Below, piece after piece: positions 5,975-14,279 of a DNA stretch of 35,228 nucleotides (the first letter of the stretch is position 1; each line of letters begins with the position of its first letter). The DNA comes from Prevotella sp. UBA1104 (GTDB lineage Bacteria > Bacteroidota > Bacteroidia > Bacteroidales > Bacteroidaceae), in the NCBI GenBank assembly GCA_002314055.1, contig DCBP01000061.1:1-35228 (forward strand). Reading direction: 5' to 3'. Made by a program: the position numbers and the translations under genes. Below the pieces are notes generated by a model. It did no database searches, was not told where the DNA came from, and was given only the letters and a program-made list of their open reading frames with translations.

Positions 5975-8821
5975 TTACTCTTGTGGCAACATGATAACGC
6001 TTACGCTGTTCTTGCCAATGAGATTTGTCTTAACAAACTGAGCTACGCTGGCTGGAGTGAGGGCTTCTACAAGTTTCTTGTAGTCTGTGTCTTTATCAAC
6101 GCCATACTCGTCGTAATCATTGATAACGCTCATCCAGTAGTTGTTGGTCTTCAGCGCATCCTCATACTGCTTCAACATCAGGTCCTTTGTCTTCTTCAGC
6201 ATGTCTGCATCAATAGTTGTAGACATCTTCTGGAACTCGTCGCGCATAATCTTGATGGCGATATCCTTCTTCTCTGGCTTTACTGGGCAATAGCCGTAGA
6301 TTGCAGTCCAAGGCTGGTCACCGCCAAGCTGTGAGAAGCCGCCTGCACTTGCTGAATAAGCTGCACTCTGCTCCTCGCGGATAGTCTTCAGATATACCAT
6401 GTCGAGCACCTGTCCGGCAGCGTCTGCCTTGATTGAGTTGTCGAGAGAGTATGGAGTACTGTTGTTATACCAGAACATGTAGATGTTAGACTTTGGAGTC
6501 TCCTGCTTGCGATAGAATGTATTGTCGTTTTCGCCCTTTGCATATACTGAGTACGGCTTCCAGTTCTCGTGAACATAGTTCTTGCCTTTCTTTATAGACG
6601 GCAGGGAAGCGATGTACTGCTCGATATACTTGCGCACAAGAGCCTCATCAAAGTTACCAACGATAGTAAAGGTAAAGTCGGCAGCGTTTGCTGTACGCTC
6701 CTTTGCTATCTGGAGGATACGGTCGTAATCTACCTTGTCGATATCACTCTCTTCAAGCGACTTGTAGAGTGGACTGTGTGAGTGAAGGGTGTAAGTCAGC
6801 GAATCCTGAAGTGCGCTCTCCGGTGAGAGACTCTTGTTCTTCAGGGCATTCTTGTACATGTTGAGGACATTGGCAACCGACTGCTCGTCTTTCTTTATTG
6901 CCGTGAAGTAGAGATAGTTCATCTGGAACATTGTCTCCATATCCTTAGGAGTACAGTTTCCTGATGTATATTCATGAAGTTTGCCAAGATGAAGGTCTAC
7001 ATTGGCATTCTTTCCTGCAAGAACCTTCTGCAGCTCTGTGCTGCTGAAGTTGCCGAGACCGCTGTAGCTGATAACCGCATCGAAGAGCTCTGTATTGATG
7101 CGGTCTTTGAGACCGTACAGTGAGGCTCCACCCTTAGAAGAAGCATTCAGCAGTACTTCGCCCTCCTTCAGGTTTGTCTTTTTGAGGAGTACGCGAGCGC
7201 CATTGCTCAAAGTCAGCTCCTTGTATCCGAACTTCTTGCTGTCTTTCTCTGAAAGGATCTTTCCAGCCTTTGGCATGTTGGCAATAAGCGGTTCCTGCTT
7301 AACATTGTCTACATAAGCCTCTATCTTAGAGTTGCGTGCATCCTCGTAAGCTTTCTTCAAGCCGTCAACGGTAGGATATACAGTGCCTTCTTTCTCTGTA
7401 TTCGTGCTGTAGATTACAACATTTGAATCGTTTACGCTGATAAGCTGCTTCATTGCCTCGTTGACAATCTCTACAGGCAACATCGGTGTGAGCTGCTGCA
7501 TCATCTGATACTCCTGCTCGATAGACATCAGTGGCTCGTTCTCGAGATAGTTGCTTGCACAAGCACGACCGAAGTTATCATTGTCAATTTTGTCGCGGTT
7601 TGTATACATCTTCTCCAGGCTACTCATATAGTCAGCCTTGGCACGCTCGTATTCTGTAGCGGTAAATCCGAACTTGGCAGCACGCATAGCTTCGCGTGTA
7701 ACGGCAGCAAGAGCCTCATTGATTTTGCCGTCCTTAGGCATTGCATAGAATGTAAAGGCATCCTTTGTCTTGGCAAAGATATAGTTGCCGGCGAAGCATG
7801 CCGCACTGATAAACGGTGCATCAGCCTTCTGTGCTTCTTCCTGCAGACGTGAGTTTATCATTGAACTTGCAAGCGATTTCACGTAATCTTCGAGAACATA
7901 CGGCAGATATGCCTTCTCTGCCTCCGGAGTGCTCTCCGACTTGAACATAATCTCGATTGTGTTCGTCTGCTCTTCCTTATCCTTGTCTACGATGATGATA
8001 GGCTCGGCATTGTCTGGCACTGCCTCCTCTACGATAGGAGCCGGATTCTCCGGATTCTTTATGTCAGAGAACATTTCCTTGATTTTTGCCACTGTGCGGT
8101 CTACATCGATGTCGCCAACAACAATAATTGCCTGGTTTGTTGGATGATACCACTTCTCATAGTAATCGCGCAGAGCCTTTGGCTTGAAGTTGTCAACGAC
8201 AGACATCAGACCGATTGGATAGCGCTTGCCGTATTTGCTGCCTGGATAAAGTTTTTCCAGGTTGCGCTCAAACATACGGCTGCTTGCAGATGTACGCAAG
8301 CGCCACTCCTCATGGATAACGCCGCGCTCCTGATCTATCTCCTTTGGATCGAGTGTAAGGTCATGGCTCCAGTCTTTCAAGATGAGCAGACAGGAGTCGA
8401 GAGCTGCCGTACCACGGGTTGTCGGTACATTGTTTATGTTGTAAACAGTCTGGTCGATAGAGGTATAGGCATTGAGGTCGCCACCAAACTGTACTCCCAA
8501 TGAGCGTGTGTAGTCAATAACGCCGTTGCCTGGGAAGTTCTTTGTTCCGTTGAAACACATGTGCTCAAGGAAGTGGGCAAGACCACGCTGGTTCTCCTCC
8601 TCCTGCAGCGAACCTACACGCTGTGCGATGTAGAAATTAACACGCTTTTCCGGATAACCGTTGTGACGAACATAATACGTCAGTCCGTTTGCCAGCTTTC
8701 CTGTCTTTACAGCCGGGTCCATTGGCAATGGTTGCATCATCGGATTCGCATCCTGTGCGCAAACCGACACAGAACCTGCGATAAACAAGAATGCAAACGC
8801 AAAAAGTTTTCTAATCTTCAT
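5975..8821 (-). CDS. M16 family zinc metallopeptidase, secreted/periplasmic
   Basis: A 948-residue two-repeat insulinase/pitrilysin-type peptidase. A signal peptide (about residues 1-22, FAFAFLFIAGSVSVCAQ) exports it to the envelope. The inverted zinc motif HFLEH is at residues 83-87, and the downstream acidic segment ERGVIHEEW (about 165-173) should supply the third zinc ligand. The C-terminal M16 repeats lack HxxEH, as expected for the inactive half. The substrate cannot be read from the sequence; such enzymes usually degrade peptides in the periplasm. It is monocistronic by appearance: a TACTTTTG box lies 62 nt upstream and a terminator downstream. Confidence 0.93.
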   Translation of the reverse strand: MKIRKLFAFAFLFIAGSVSVCAQDANPMMQPLPMDPAVKTGKLANGLTYYVRHNGYPEKRVNFYIAQRVGSLQEEENQRGLAHFLEHMCFNGTKNFPGNGVIDYTRSLGVQFGGDLNAYTSIDQTVYNINNVPTTRGTAALDSCLLILKDWSHDLTLDPKEIDQERGVIHEEWRLRTSASSRMFERNLEKLYPGSKYGKRYPIGLMSVVDNFKPKALRDYYEKWYHPTNQAIIVVGDIDVDRTVAKIKEMFSDIKNPENPAPIVEEAVPDNAEPIIIVDKDKEEQTNTIEIMFKSESTPEAEKAYLPYVLEDYVKSLASSMINSRLQEEAQKADAPFISAACFAGNYIFAKTKDAFTFYAMPKDGKINEALAAVTREAMRAAKFGFTATEYERAKADYMSSLEKMYTNRDKIDNDNFGRACASNYLENEPLMSIEQEYQMMQQLTPMLPVEIVNEAMKQLISVNDSNVVIYSTNTEKEGTVYPTVDGLKKAYEDARNSKIEAYVDNVKQEPLIANMPKAGKILSEKDSKKFGYKELTLSNGARVLLKKTNLKEGEVLLNASSKGGASLYGLKDRINTELFDAVISYSGLGNFSSTELQKVLAGKNANVDLHLGKLHEYTSGNCTPKDMETMFQMNYLYFTAIKKDEQSVANVLNMYKNALKNKSLSPESALQDSLTYTLHSHSPLYKSLEESDIDKVDYDRILQIAKERTANAADFTFTIVGNFDEALVRKYIEQYIASLPSIKKGKNYVHENWKPYSVYAKGENDNTFYRKQETPKSNIYMFWYNNSTPYSLDNSIKADAAGQVLDMVYLKTIREEQSAAYSASAGGFSQLGGDQPWTAIYGYCPVKPEKKDIAIKIMRDEFQKMSTTIDADMLKKTKDLMLKQYEDALKTNNYWMSVINDYDEYGVDKDTDYKKLVEALTPASVAQFVKTNLIGKNSVSVIMLPQE

Positions 8822-8882
8822 ATTATTTTGAATTAAGTAAATATTATCATTGCTGATAAGCCTATAATGGCTATTTTTACTA

Positions 8883-8890
8883 CAAAAGTA
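8883..8890 (-). promoter_or_regulatory. Putative -7 box of the M16 gene
   Basis: TACTTTTG on the minus strand matches TAnnTTTG and lies 62 nt before the start codon. No good TTTG element is found 19-21 nt further upstream, so only the -7 half is supported. Confidence 0.4.
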
Positions 8891-9025
8891 GTTTTTTTAC
8901 AAATACAATACGACTATTGCATTTGATTTGCTACATCTGCACCACAATTAATAACCTCTTTTAACATTTTAGGCTTTCTATTTGCATTATTATTATACCG
9001 ATATTCCGAAGAATAAGTACGAAAG

Positions 9026-10042
9026 CTACTGTCCGCCCAATCTTTCGAAAAACTCGATAATTTCATCCCATGTTTTGAACGTGTCAGATCCCAAAGCAAT
9101 GGTTGTTCCCATGAATTTCGACTCGCCGCACTCTCTTTCCGGAGCTATGAGATAATCGCCATACAACAGATTCTCCTGATTTGAGAATACAACATGCTGC
9201 CATGCCGGAACATTGACAACATCCTTTATCCACTGCTGAGCAGACGGGATATATTCCGTATCATTTGTTGGCGATGGCGCAACGACATAAACGGAATAAT
9301 CTTCTATCAGCTTATGGAAGCCTTTCATGGCACTTGGCTTCTGCCCTCCCCTTTCGTCGCGCAAGGCATCGATGCTTACATACACAATAGGGCGCTCCCT
9401 GCCTTCTTGCATATCGTCAATCCAGCGCACTACAGGAACGACGGCATGAATAAGCGACTTGTCTATCAGCCGGTGCTCGCCATGATAGCTGATTGCCTGG
9501 GGATAATGCTCAAGGAATACTCCCCATGTGTCGGCTGCTACCATAGTGTCGGCATCACCGAAGAGACCATAGACGCGTTTTTTTTCTTCATCGGTAACAT
9601 CGCTAAAACACTGGCGTGTTATGTTCTTGTATTCTTCCACAAGACTTTTAGTAACGATAAAGTCCTGTACCCCGTCCTGACGCGGATTCTGGAATGTCTG
9701 TTTACCAAGCATACCATGTTTTGTCATCGTGTCGCCCATGAGAAATGCCGGGTTAACAAGGATACGGTCGTAGCCATACAGCATCTCCGTATACATGCCG
9801 CCCATTGACGTACCTATAACCAAGTCTGGCTTCTGCTCCTCACACACCTTTCGGAGCAGCTGCATTGCTTCCTCCGGATGGAGCGGTAAATCATAGGCTA
9901 TAACATCGGCAGATGGCAGCATCTCGCGGATACGCGACACGGTACCTGATTGTGCCGATGACATGAAGCCATGGACGTATAATATTTTCTTGCCCTTCAT
10001 TATCGACGGATACTGAAGGACGTATTTGTTTTCTTTTTCCAT
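9026..10042 (-). CDS. YqiA-like alpha/beta hydrolase fused to a degenerate NT5C-type HAD domain
   Basis: A 338-residue protein of two parts. Residues 18-205 are a YqiA/YcfP-type (UPF0227) alpha/beta hydrolase: HGF oxyanion segment, nucleophile Ser79 in GTSMGG, Asp163 in FGDAD and His190 in GEHR form a plausible triad, so esterase activity is likely. Residues 217-338 resemble 5'(3')-deoxyribonucleotidases (NT5C): GFHKLIEDYSVYVV, NLLYGDYLI and FKTWDEIIEFFERL align with that fold. Its catalytic residues are lost: the DxD nucleophile motif is SID (223-225), the HHKN lysine segment is SNQEN, and LIDDR is LIAPE. The second domain is therefore probably non-enzymatic. The gene follows argH and the lipoprotein gene by 22 nt. 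Confidence 0.85.
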   Translation of the reverse strand: MEKENKYVLQYPSIMKGKKILYVHGFMSSAQSGTVSRIREMLPSADVIAYDLPLHPEEAMQLLRKVCEEQKPDLVIGTSMGGMYTEMLYGYDRILVNPAFLMGDTMTKHGMLGKQTFQNPRQDGVQDFIVTKSLVEEYKNITRQCFSDVTDEEKKRVYGLFGDADTMVAADTWGVFLEHYPQAISYHGEHRLIDKSLIHAVVPVVRWIDDMQEGRERPIVYVSIDALRDERGGQKPSAMKGFHKLIEDYSVYVVAPSPTNDTEYIPSAQQWIKDVVNVPAWQHVVFSNQENLLYGDYLIAPERECGESKFMGTTIALGSDTFKTWDEIIEFFERLGGQ

Positions 10043-10064
10043 CGTAATTTTATTTTGAAAAAAT

Positions 10065-10622
10065 TTAATTATTCACCGACAGCACCCCGAAAGGTCCTGT
10101 AGTCTGTGCACGGTAGCGTATCAGTCCCCTACCCTTATCGCCCTTAACGAGCAAACCGCCGTTGTTCATATCATACGAGCGGTGGCAGGATTTGCAAGTC
10201 GCCGTGCCATCAGTATTCATCGTCAGTCCATAACGCGGCAGTCCGCTACTCTCATAACAGTTCGGACACTGGTTGTCATAGGCATGAAACTTGCCGTCGA
10301 GATTTCCAAAACCTACAATAATGGCATTATAGATACCTATAGCCCAGTTAGCCTTCTGGTCGATCGACAATGCAGCACTGTAGGAAGGTTCGCTGCTTTG
10401 GTTTGACTCAAACTTAAACCTCGTTGTTCCTTCCATGGAAATACGACAGAACACGCCCGGCGACTCTTGTGTCATAGCACTGCCGAGCATCATGTTTTTA
10501 AGAGTCAGGTTGTTCACCACCAAATGACAAGCATAGTTACTGTATTCCGAATCTGCGCATGCAAATAACGACAATACAGCAACAAAGCAGGCTATATTTC
10601 TCAATATATTTCTGAAAATCAT
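10065..10622 (-). CDS. Lipoprotein with Rieske-like four-cysteine metal site
   Basis: A 185-residue predicted lipoprotein: a short hydrophobic signal ends in lipobox LFAC with Cys22. After a beta-rich middle, the sequence carries CPNC (119-122) and CKSCH (143-147), followed by SYDMNNGG and a glycine-rich end. Spacing and flanks (KFHAYDNQCP..., HRSYDMNNGG) recall the Rieske [2Fe-2S] fold, but the CxH...CxxH ligands are replaced by CxxC...CxxC, so a rubredoxin-like iron or zinc site is equally likely. The partner and role are unknown. It lies between argH (18 nt) and the YqiA-like gene (22 nt), probably in one transcript. Confidence 0.7.
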   Translation of the reverse strand: MIFRNILRNIACFVAVLSLFACADSEYSNYACHLVVNNLTLKNMMLGSAMTQESPGVFCRISMEGTTRFKFESNQSSEPSYSAALSIDQKANWAIGIYNAIIVGFGNLDGKFHAYDNQCPNCYESSGLPRYGLTMNTDGTATCKSCHRSYDMNNGGLLVKGDKGRGLIRYRAQTTGPFGVLSVNN

Positions 10623-10640
10623 ATTATGAATATAGAATGT

Positions 10641-11975
10641 CTACTTAAGTAAATTTCTTTCAGCCTCAATCATCCTGTCGAACCCAAAGCCCTCAATAAC
10701 ATTCTCCATCAAAAGCTTGATACGGTCGTTGCAAAGATTTCCGATACTTCCGGCATGGGTATGGCGTATATTCTTGTCAGGCTTAAACTCTCCGGCTTCA
10801 ATCTCCAGTCCCACCTTTTTATAAGCATCACGGAAAGGCATGCCCGAGGCAGCCAGTCTGTTTACTTCCTCAACAGAGAAGATAGGGTCATAGATAGGAT
10901 TGTCGAGAATATGTTCATTCACTTCAATCTTGTTGATGATATAGGCAGCCATCTGCAGACAGTCGTTCAGCTCGCCGAAGGCAGGCAGAAAAACTTCCTT
11001 TATAATCTGCAGGTCGCGGAAGTAACCGCACGGCAGATTATTCATAATCAGCGTTATCTGCTGTGGCAGAGCCTGAATCTTGTTGCATTTTGCACGTATA
11101 AGTTCAAAGACATCCGGATTCTTCTTGTGCGGCATGATGCTGCTGCCGGTAGTACATTCCTTAGGCAATTTCACGAAAGAGAAGTTCTGACTGTTAAACA
11201 TACAGGCATCGAATGCCATCTTAGCAAGTGTTCCGGCAACCGAAGCGAGGGCAAATGCTACGTTTCTCTCCATCTTGCCACGTCCCATCTGTGCATAAAC
11301 GACGTTGTAGTCCATAGAGTCGAAGCCAAGAAGCCTTGTCGTCATGTCGCGGTCGAGGGGGAAAGAACTGCCGTAGCCTGCTGCCGACCCCAACGGGTTA
11401 CGGTTTGTCATCTTATAGGCAGCCTGCATAAAGAACATGTCGTCGGCAAAGCTCTCGGCATAGGCACCGAACCACAAGCCGAACGAGCTTGGCATAGCCA
11501 CCTGCAAATGCGTATATCCGGGCATGAGCACATTCTTATACTGTTCGCTCTTCCCTATCAGTTCGTCAAAGAGCCCCTTCACATTGTCTACCACATCCTT
11601 AATATCATGCCGGCAGCGCAGTTTCAGGTCTACGAGCACTTGGTCGTTTCTTGACCGTCCGCTATGGATTTTCTTGCCCATATCGCCAAGTTTTCTCGTG
11701 AGCATCAGCTCCACTTGGGAATGAACATCCTCAACGCCGTCTTCAATAACGAACTCTCCTTTTTCACATATTGCATATATGTTCTTCAGTTCTTTAAGAA
11801 GCAGCGAGAGCTCGTCACTCTTCAGCAGTCCGATAGACTCCAGCATTGTTATATGCGCCATAGAGCCAAGCACGTCATACTTGGCAAGATACAAGTCCAT
11901 TTCCCTGTCTCTTCCCACGGTAAAGCGTTCTATCTCCTTATTTATCTCGTAATTCTTTTCCCAAAGTTTGTTCAT
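10641..11975 (-). CDS. argH: Argininosuccinate lyase
   Basis: Splits argininosuccinate into arginine and fumarate, the last step of arginine synthesis. The 444-residue sequence has the fumarase/aspartase superfamily regions: SGRSRNDQV (105-113), GYTHLQVA (153-160) with the catalytic-site histidine, and the flexible signature loop GSSIMPHKKNPD (277-288) with the catalytic serine. Length is near the family norm of about 460. No other arginine gene is nearby. It lies 133 nt after the pyrE-SRPBCC pair, so it may be transcribed separately or by read-through. Confidence 0.96.
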   Translation of the reverse strand: MNKLWEKNYEINKEIERFTVGRDREMDLYLAKYDVLGSMAHITMLESIGLLKSDELSLLLKELKNIYAICEKGEFVIEDGVEDVHSQVELMLTRKLGDMGKKIHSGRSRNDQVLVDLKLRCRHDIKDVVDNVKGLFDELIGKSEQYKNVLMPGYTHLQVAMPSSFGLWFGAYAESFADDMFFMQAAYKMTNRNPLGSAAGYGSSFPLDRDMTTRLLGFDSMDYNVVYAQMGRGKMERNVAFALASVAGTLAKMAFDACMFNSQNFSFVKLPKECTTGSSIMPHKKNPDVFELIRAKCNKIQALPQQITLIMNNLPCGYFRDLQIIKEVFLPAFGELNDCLQMAAYIINKIEVNEHILDNPIYDPIFSVEEVNRLAASGMPFRDAYKKVGLEIEAGEFKPDKNIRHTHAGSIGNLCNDRIKLLMENVIEGFGFDRMIEAERNLLK

Positions 11976-12108
11976 ATTCTATGAGTGTTATTGATTGTCA
12001 AGCAATCCGTTGCCCTAAAAAATCAGGCGGCCCAGATGCTTCATCTTGCACGGTTTGCATAAAAATTGTCGTGCACATGAGCATTCTGAGCCGTTTGAGT
12101 GAATGTAA

Positions 12109-12525
12109 TTATAAATTGTTATATGGTATCATTGCCAGTACATCAGCGATTTTCTCCAGTCCTTCCTGCAGAGGTTTCGACACCATGCCCTTGATAAATG
12201 GATTAATATCAGCCTTAATGGTAAGGCGCATCTTGCATGCTTCCTCTCCCTCCGGTACGATTTGAATCCACAGATTAGCGGCAATAGGAGAATTTTCTGT
12301 AGCAAACTTTATGCATTTCGGTTCTTCCCGCTCGATAATCCTCATCGACACGCTCCCCATCGGTGCACTGATAGAAAGGCTGTCGCTGTCGAACGACAGG
12401 TCTTTTATCTTGTCAGCCGGAATTTTGTCGCGTACTTTCTCAAGGTTGCTCAAGTCGCTGAGTGTAGCGTAAACGGCAGTCTGCCTATAAGGAATATGCT
12501 TTATCCCGCTTTCAAATTTACTCAT
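12109..12525 (-). CDS. SRPBCC (START-like) family protein
   Basis: A 138-residue protein with the helix-grip pattern of polyketide cyclase/START-like proteins: an N-terminal strand with a helix (YATLSDLSNLEKVRDKIP), a run of strands (SISAPMGSVSMRIIEREEP, CKMRLTIKADINPF) and a long C-terminal helix (KPLQEGLEKIADVLAMIP) that would cap a hydrophobic pocket. The ligand is unknown. Its start overlaps the pyrE stop by one base (TAATG), which implies translational coupling to pyrE. The pair looks like a stable Bacteroidales arrangement. Confidence 0.82.
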   Translation of the reverse strand: MSKFESGIKHIPYRQTAVYATLSDLSNLEKVRDKIPADKIKDLSFDSDSLSISAPMGSVSMRIIEREEPKCIKFATENSPIAANLWIQIVPEGEEACKMRLTIKADINPFIKGMVSKPLQEGLEKIADVLAMIPYNNL

Positions 12526-13157
12526 TATTTTCTCCAGTTTGCAGGATCCTTACGCCACTCGTGGAGTACCTCAACATCCTCAGGTTTAATGTATCCAGTC
12601 TCATTCGCCTCGGCAACTACATGCTCATAGTCTGTAAGAGTAACCAGTTTCACCTTTGCATCCTCAAAAGCCTTCTTCGCGATGTCGAAGCCATAGGTGT
12701 AAGAAGCTACCATACCTATAACCTCGCAGCAGTTTTTGCGTATAGCCTCAACGGCTTTCAGCGAAGAACCGCCGGTAGAGATAAGGTCTTCGATAACAAC
12801 GACCTTCATTCCCGGTTTCAGCTCGCCCTCTATAAGGTTCTCCAAGCCATGGTCTTTTGGTTTACTTCTAACGTATACGAACGGCAGGTCAAGCTCGTCG
12901 GCAACGAGAGCACCCTGTGCGATGGCACCAGTAGCGACACCTGCAACAGCCTCAGCCTCAGGGAAATGTTCCAACACTGCATGAGTAAGCTCCAGCTTTA
13001 CATAATTGCGCAATTCCGGATACGACAGAGTTTTGCGGTTATCACAATAGAATGGAGATTTCCATCCTGATGCCCATGTAAACGGGTTTTCCGGCTGCAA
13101 CTTGATTGCCTTTACTTTAAGAAGCTTTGAAGCGAATACTTTTTTTAAAGAATCCAT
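12525..13157 (-). CDS. pyrE: Orotate phosphoribosyltransferase
   Basis: Converts orotate and PRPP to orotidine 5'-phosphate in pyrimidine synthesis. The 210-residue protein has the type I PRTase PRPP-binding loop VVVIEDLISTGGSS and the upstream FVYVRSKPKDHG segment that closes over PRPP, with FTWASGWKSPFYCDNR near the N-terminus. The length is typical of PyrE. Its stop shares a base with the start of the SRPBCC gene. No PyrR-type attenuator is apparent in the 128-nt gap upstream. Confidence 0.96.
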   Translation of the reverse strand: MDSLKKVFASKLLKVKAIKLQPENPFTWASGWKSPFYCDNRKTLSYPELRNYVKLELTHAVLEHFPEAEAVAGVATGAIAQGALVADELDLPFVYVRSKPKDHGLENLIEGELKPGMKVVVIEDLISTGGSSLKAVEAIRKNCCEVIGMVASYTYGFDIAKKAFEDAKVKLVTLTDYEHVVAEANETGYIKPEDVEVLHEWRKDPANWRK

Positions 13158-13285
13158 ATTTCTAATTTTTATTGGGTTTTAATTTGTTTGTCTGGCAACC
13201 TGTAGAGAGTTTCATTCGTAGGGATTTGCCCTAATGTCGTGAAATCTGTATTTCCCGGGTTGCTTCGTATATAAATACGAACTGT

Positions 13286-14278
13286 CTATTCAGAGAACAA
13301 CACCTGTATGATGGTCTGTCCTACGGCCTTCAGCGTATTCCTGTCAATATTTTCCATCGTGTCATTAACGGTGTGCCATGTCGGTCCGAAGGAACTCTGC
13401 TGGCAGTTTGGATAATATGGAATGATGTCAACAGTAGGAATCTTTGCCGTTTTGTTTACTGGAATATGGTCGTCGGTAACGTATCCTCCCTGATCGTTGG
13501 GAAACATCGACTCATAGCCTGCCACTCTGGCTGCCGCCCATACCTTGTCTACTATCTGGGGAGCATATTCCTTTGACATTCCCTCTTGATAGAAGCGTGC
13601 TCCATTGCCGCCAACCATATCGAGCAATATGCCGAAGCGTGCCTCGTATCCCGGTTTATGCGGATTTGCAGCCCAATACTGTGCGCCGAGAGCCCATGAG
13701 TCGCCATTATCCTCGGCATCGCTCCACTGCGGAACGCCCCAGTCTTCGGCATCGAAGCAGACAAAGTCTACTCCTACTTTCAGCGAGTCAGCCTTTTGCA
13801 GCAACCGTGCCACCTCGAGCATAACGGCTACACCGCTCGCCCCGTCGTTGGCAGCCATCACCGGTTTCTTCCAGTTCGTACTGTCGGGATCATTGTCAGC
13901 CCAGGGGCGGCTGTCCCAATGGGCACAAAGCAATATACGCGTTGTCAGTTCCGGTTTGTAGCTGGCAATAATATTATTGCTTTTCAGCATGGTGCCGTCG
14001 AAAGCCTTAAGGTCCGCCTTCTGCTCAACCACCGTACAACCGTACTGCTTGAATTTCGCCACAATCCACTCGCCACACTTGTCGTGAGCCTCGCTATTCA
14101 TCACTCTCGGACCGAAATCGCATTGCTTTTCGCAAAAGGCATAAGCGGAATCGGCATCAAACGCCGGTCCTACGGCTATGGCTGCACTGTCTGCGGTATC
14201 AGCCTTCTTTGTGCTTTTACACGATGAAAGCACCGCCACGACGGCGAGTAACGCCAACACTATGTATTGTCTTTTCAT
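13286..14278 (-). CDS. M28-family lipoprotein, glutaminyl-peptide cyclotransferase-like
   Basis: A surface or periplasmic zinc enzyme of the M28 aminopeptidase / glutaminyl cyclase group. Starting at 14278 gives 330 residues with lipobox LSSC after MKRQYIVLALLAVVAV. An AAGGA Shine-Dalgarno sequence 5 nt upstream supports this start over one 27 nt further upstream that would overlap the preceding gene. Zinc-site segments are CAHWDSRPWADND, AANDGASGV, FVCFDAEDWG, MVGG and WHTVND. The DSRPWAD and DAEDWG forms are closer to glutaminyl cyclases than to true aminopeptidases, so N-terminal pyroglutamate formation is plausible. It lies 1 nt after the C26-M19 fusion, so the two are co-translated. Confidence 0.88.
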   Translation of the reverse strand: MKRQYIVLALLAVVAVLSSCKSTKKADTADSAAIAVGPAFDADSAYAFCEKQCDFGPRVMNSEAHDKCGEWIVAKFKQYGCTVVEQKADLKAFDGTMLKSNNIIASYKPELTTRILLCAHWDSRPWADNDPDSTNWKKPVMAANDGASGVAVMLEVARLLQKADSLKVGVDFVCFDAEDWGVPQWSDAEDNGDSWALGAQYWAANPHKPGYEARFGILLDMVGGNGARFYQEGMSKEYAPQIVDKVWAAARVAGYESMFPNDQGGYVTDDHIPVNKTAKIPTVDIIPYYPNCQQSSFGPTWHTVNDTMENIDRNTLKAVGQTIIQVLFSE

Positions 14279-14279
14279 T

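Noticed and set aside
8881..8901. Terminator-like ACTAC/GTAGT hairpin with seven T on the plus strand
   Set aside because: Only a 5-bp stem, no plus-strand gene ends here, and it overlaps the -7 box of the M16 gene.
10755..11654. 299-codon plus-strand frame
   Set aside because: It is antisense to intact argH with no domain signature.
13264..13281. TTCGTAT/ATACGAA hairpin after the M28 gene
   Set aside because: Perfect 7-bp AT-rich stem but no T-run on either strand, so not called a terminator.
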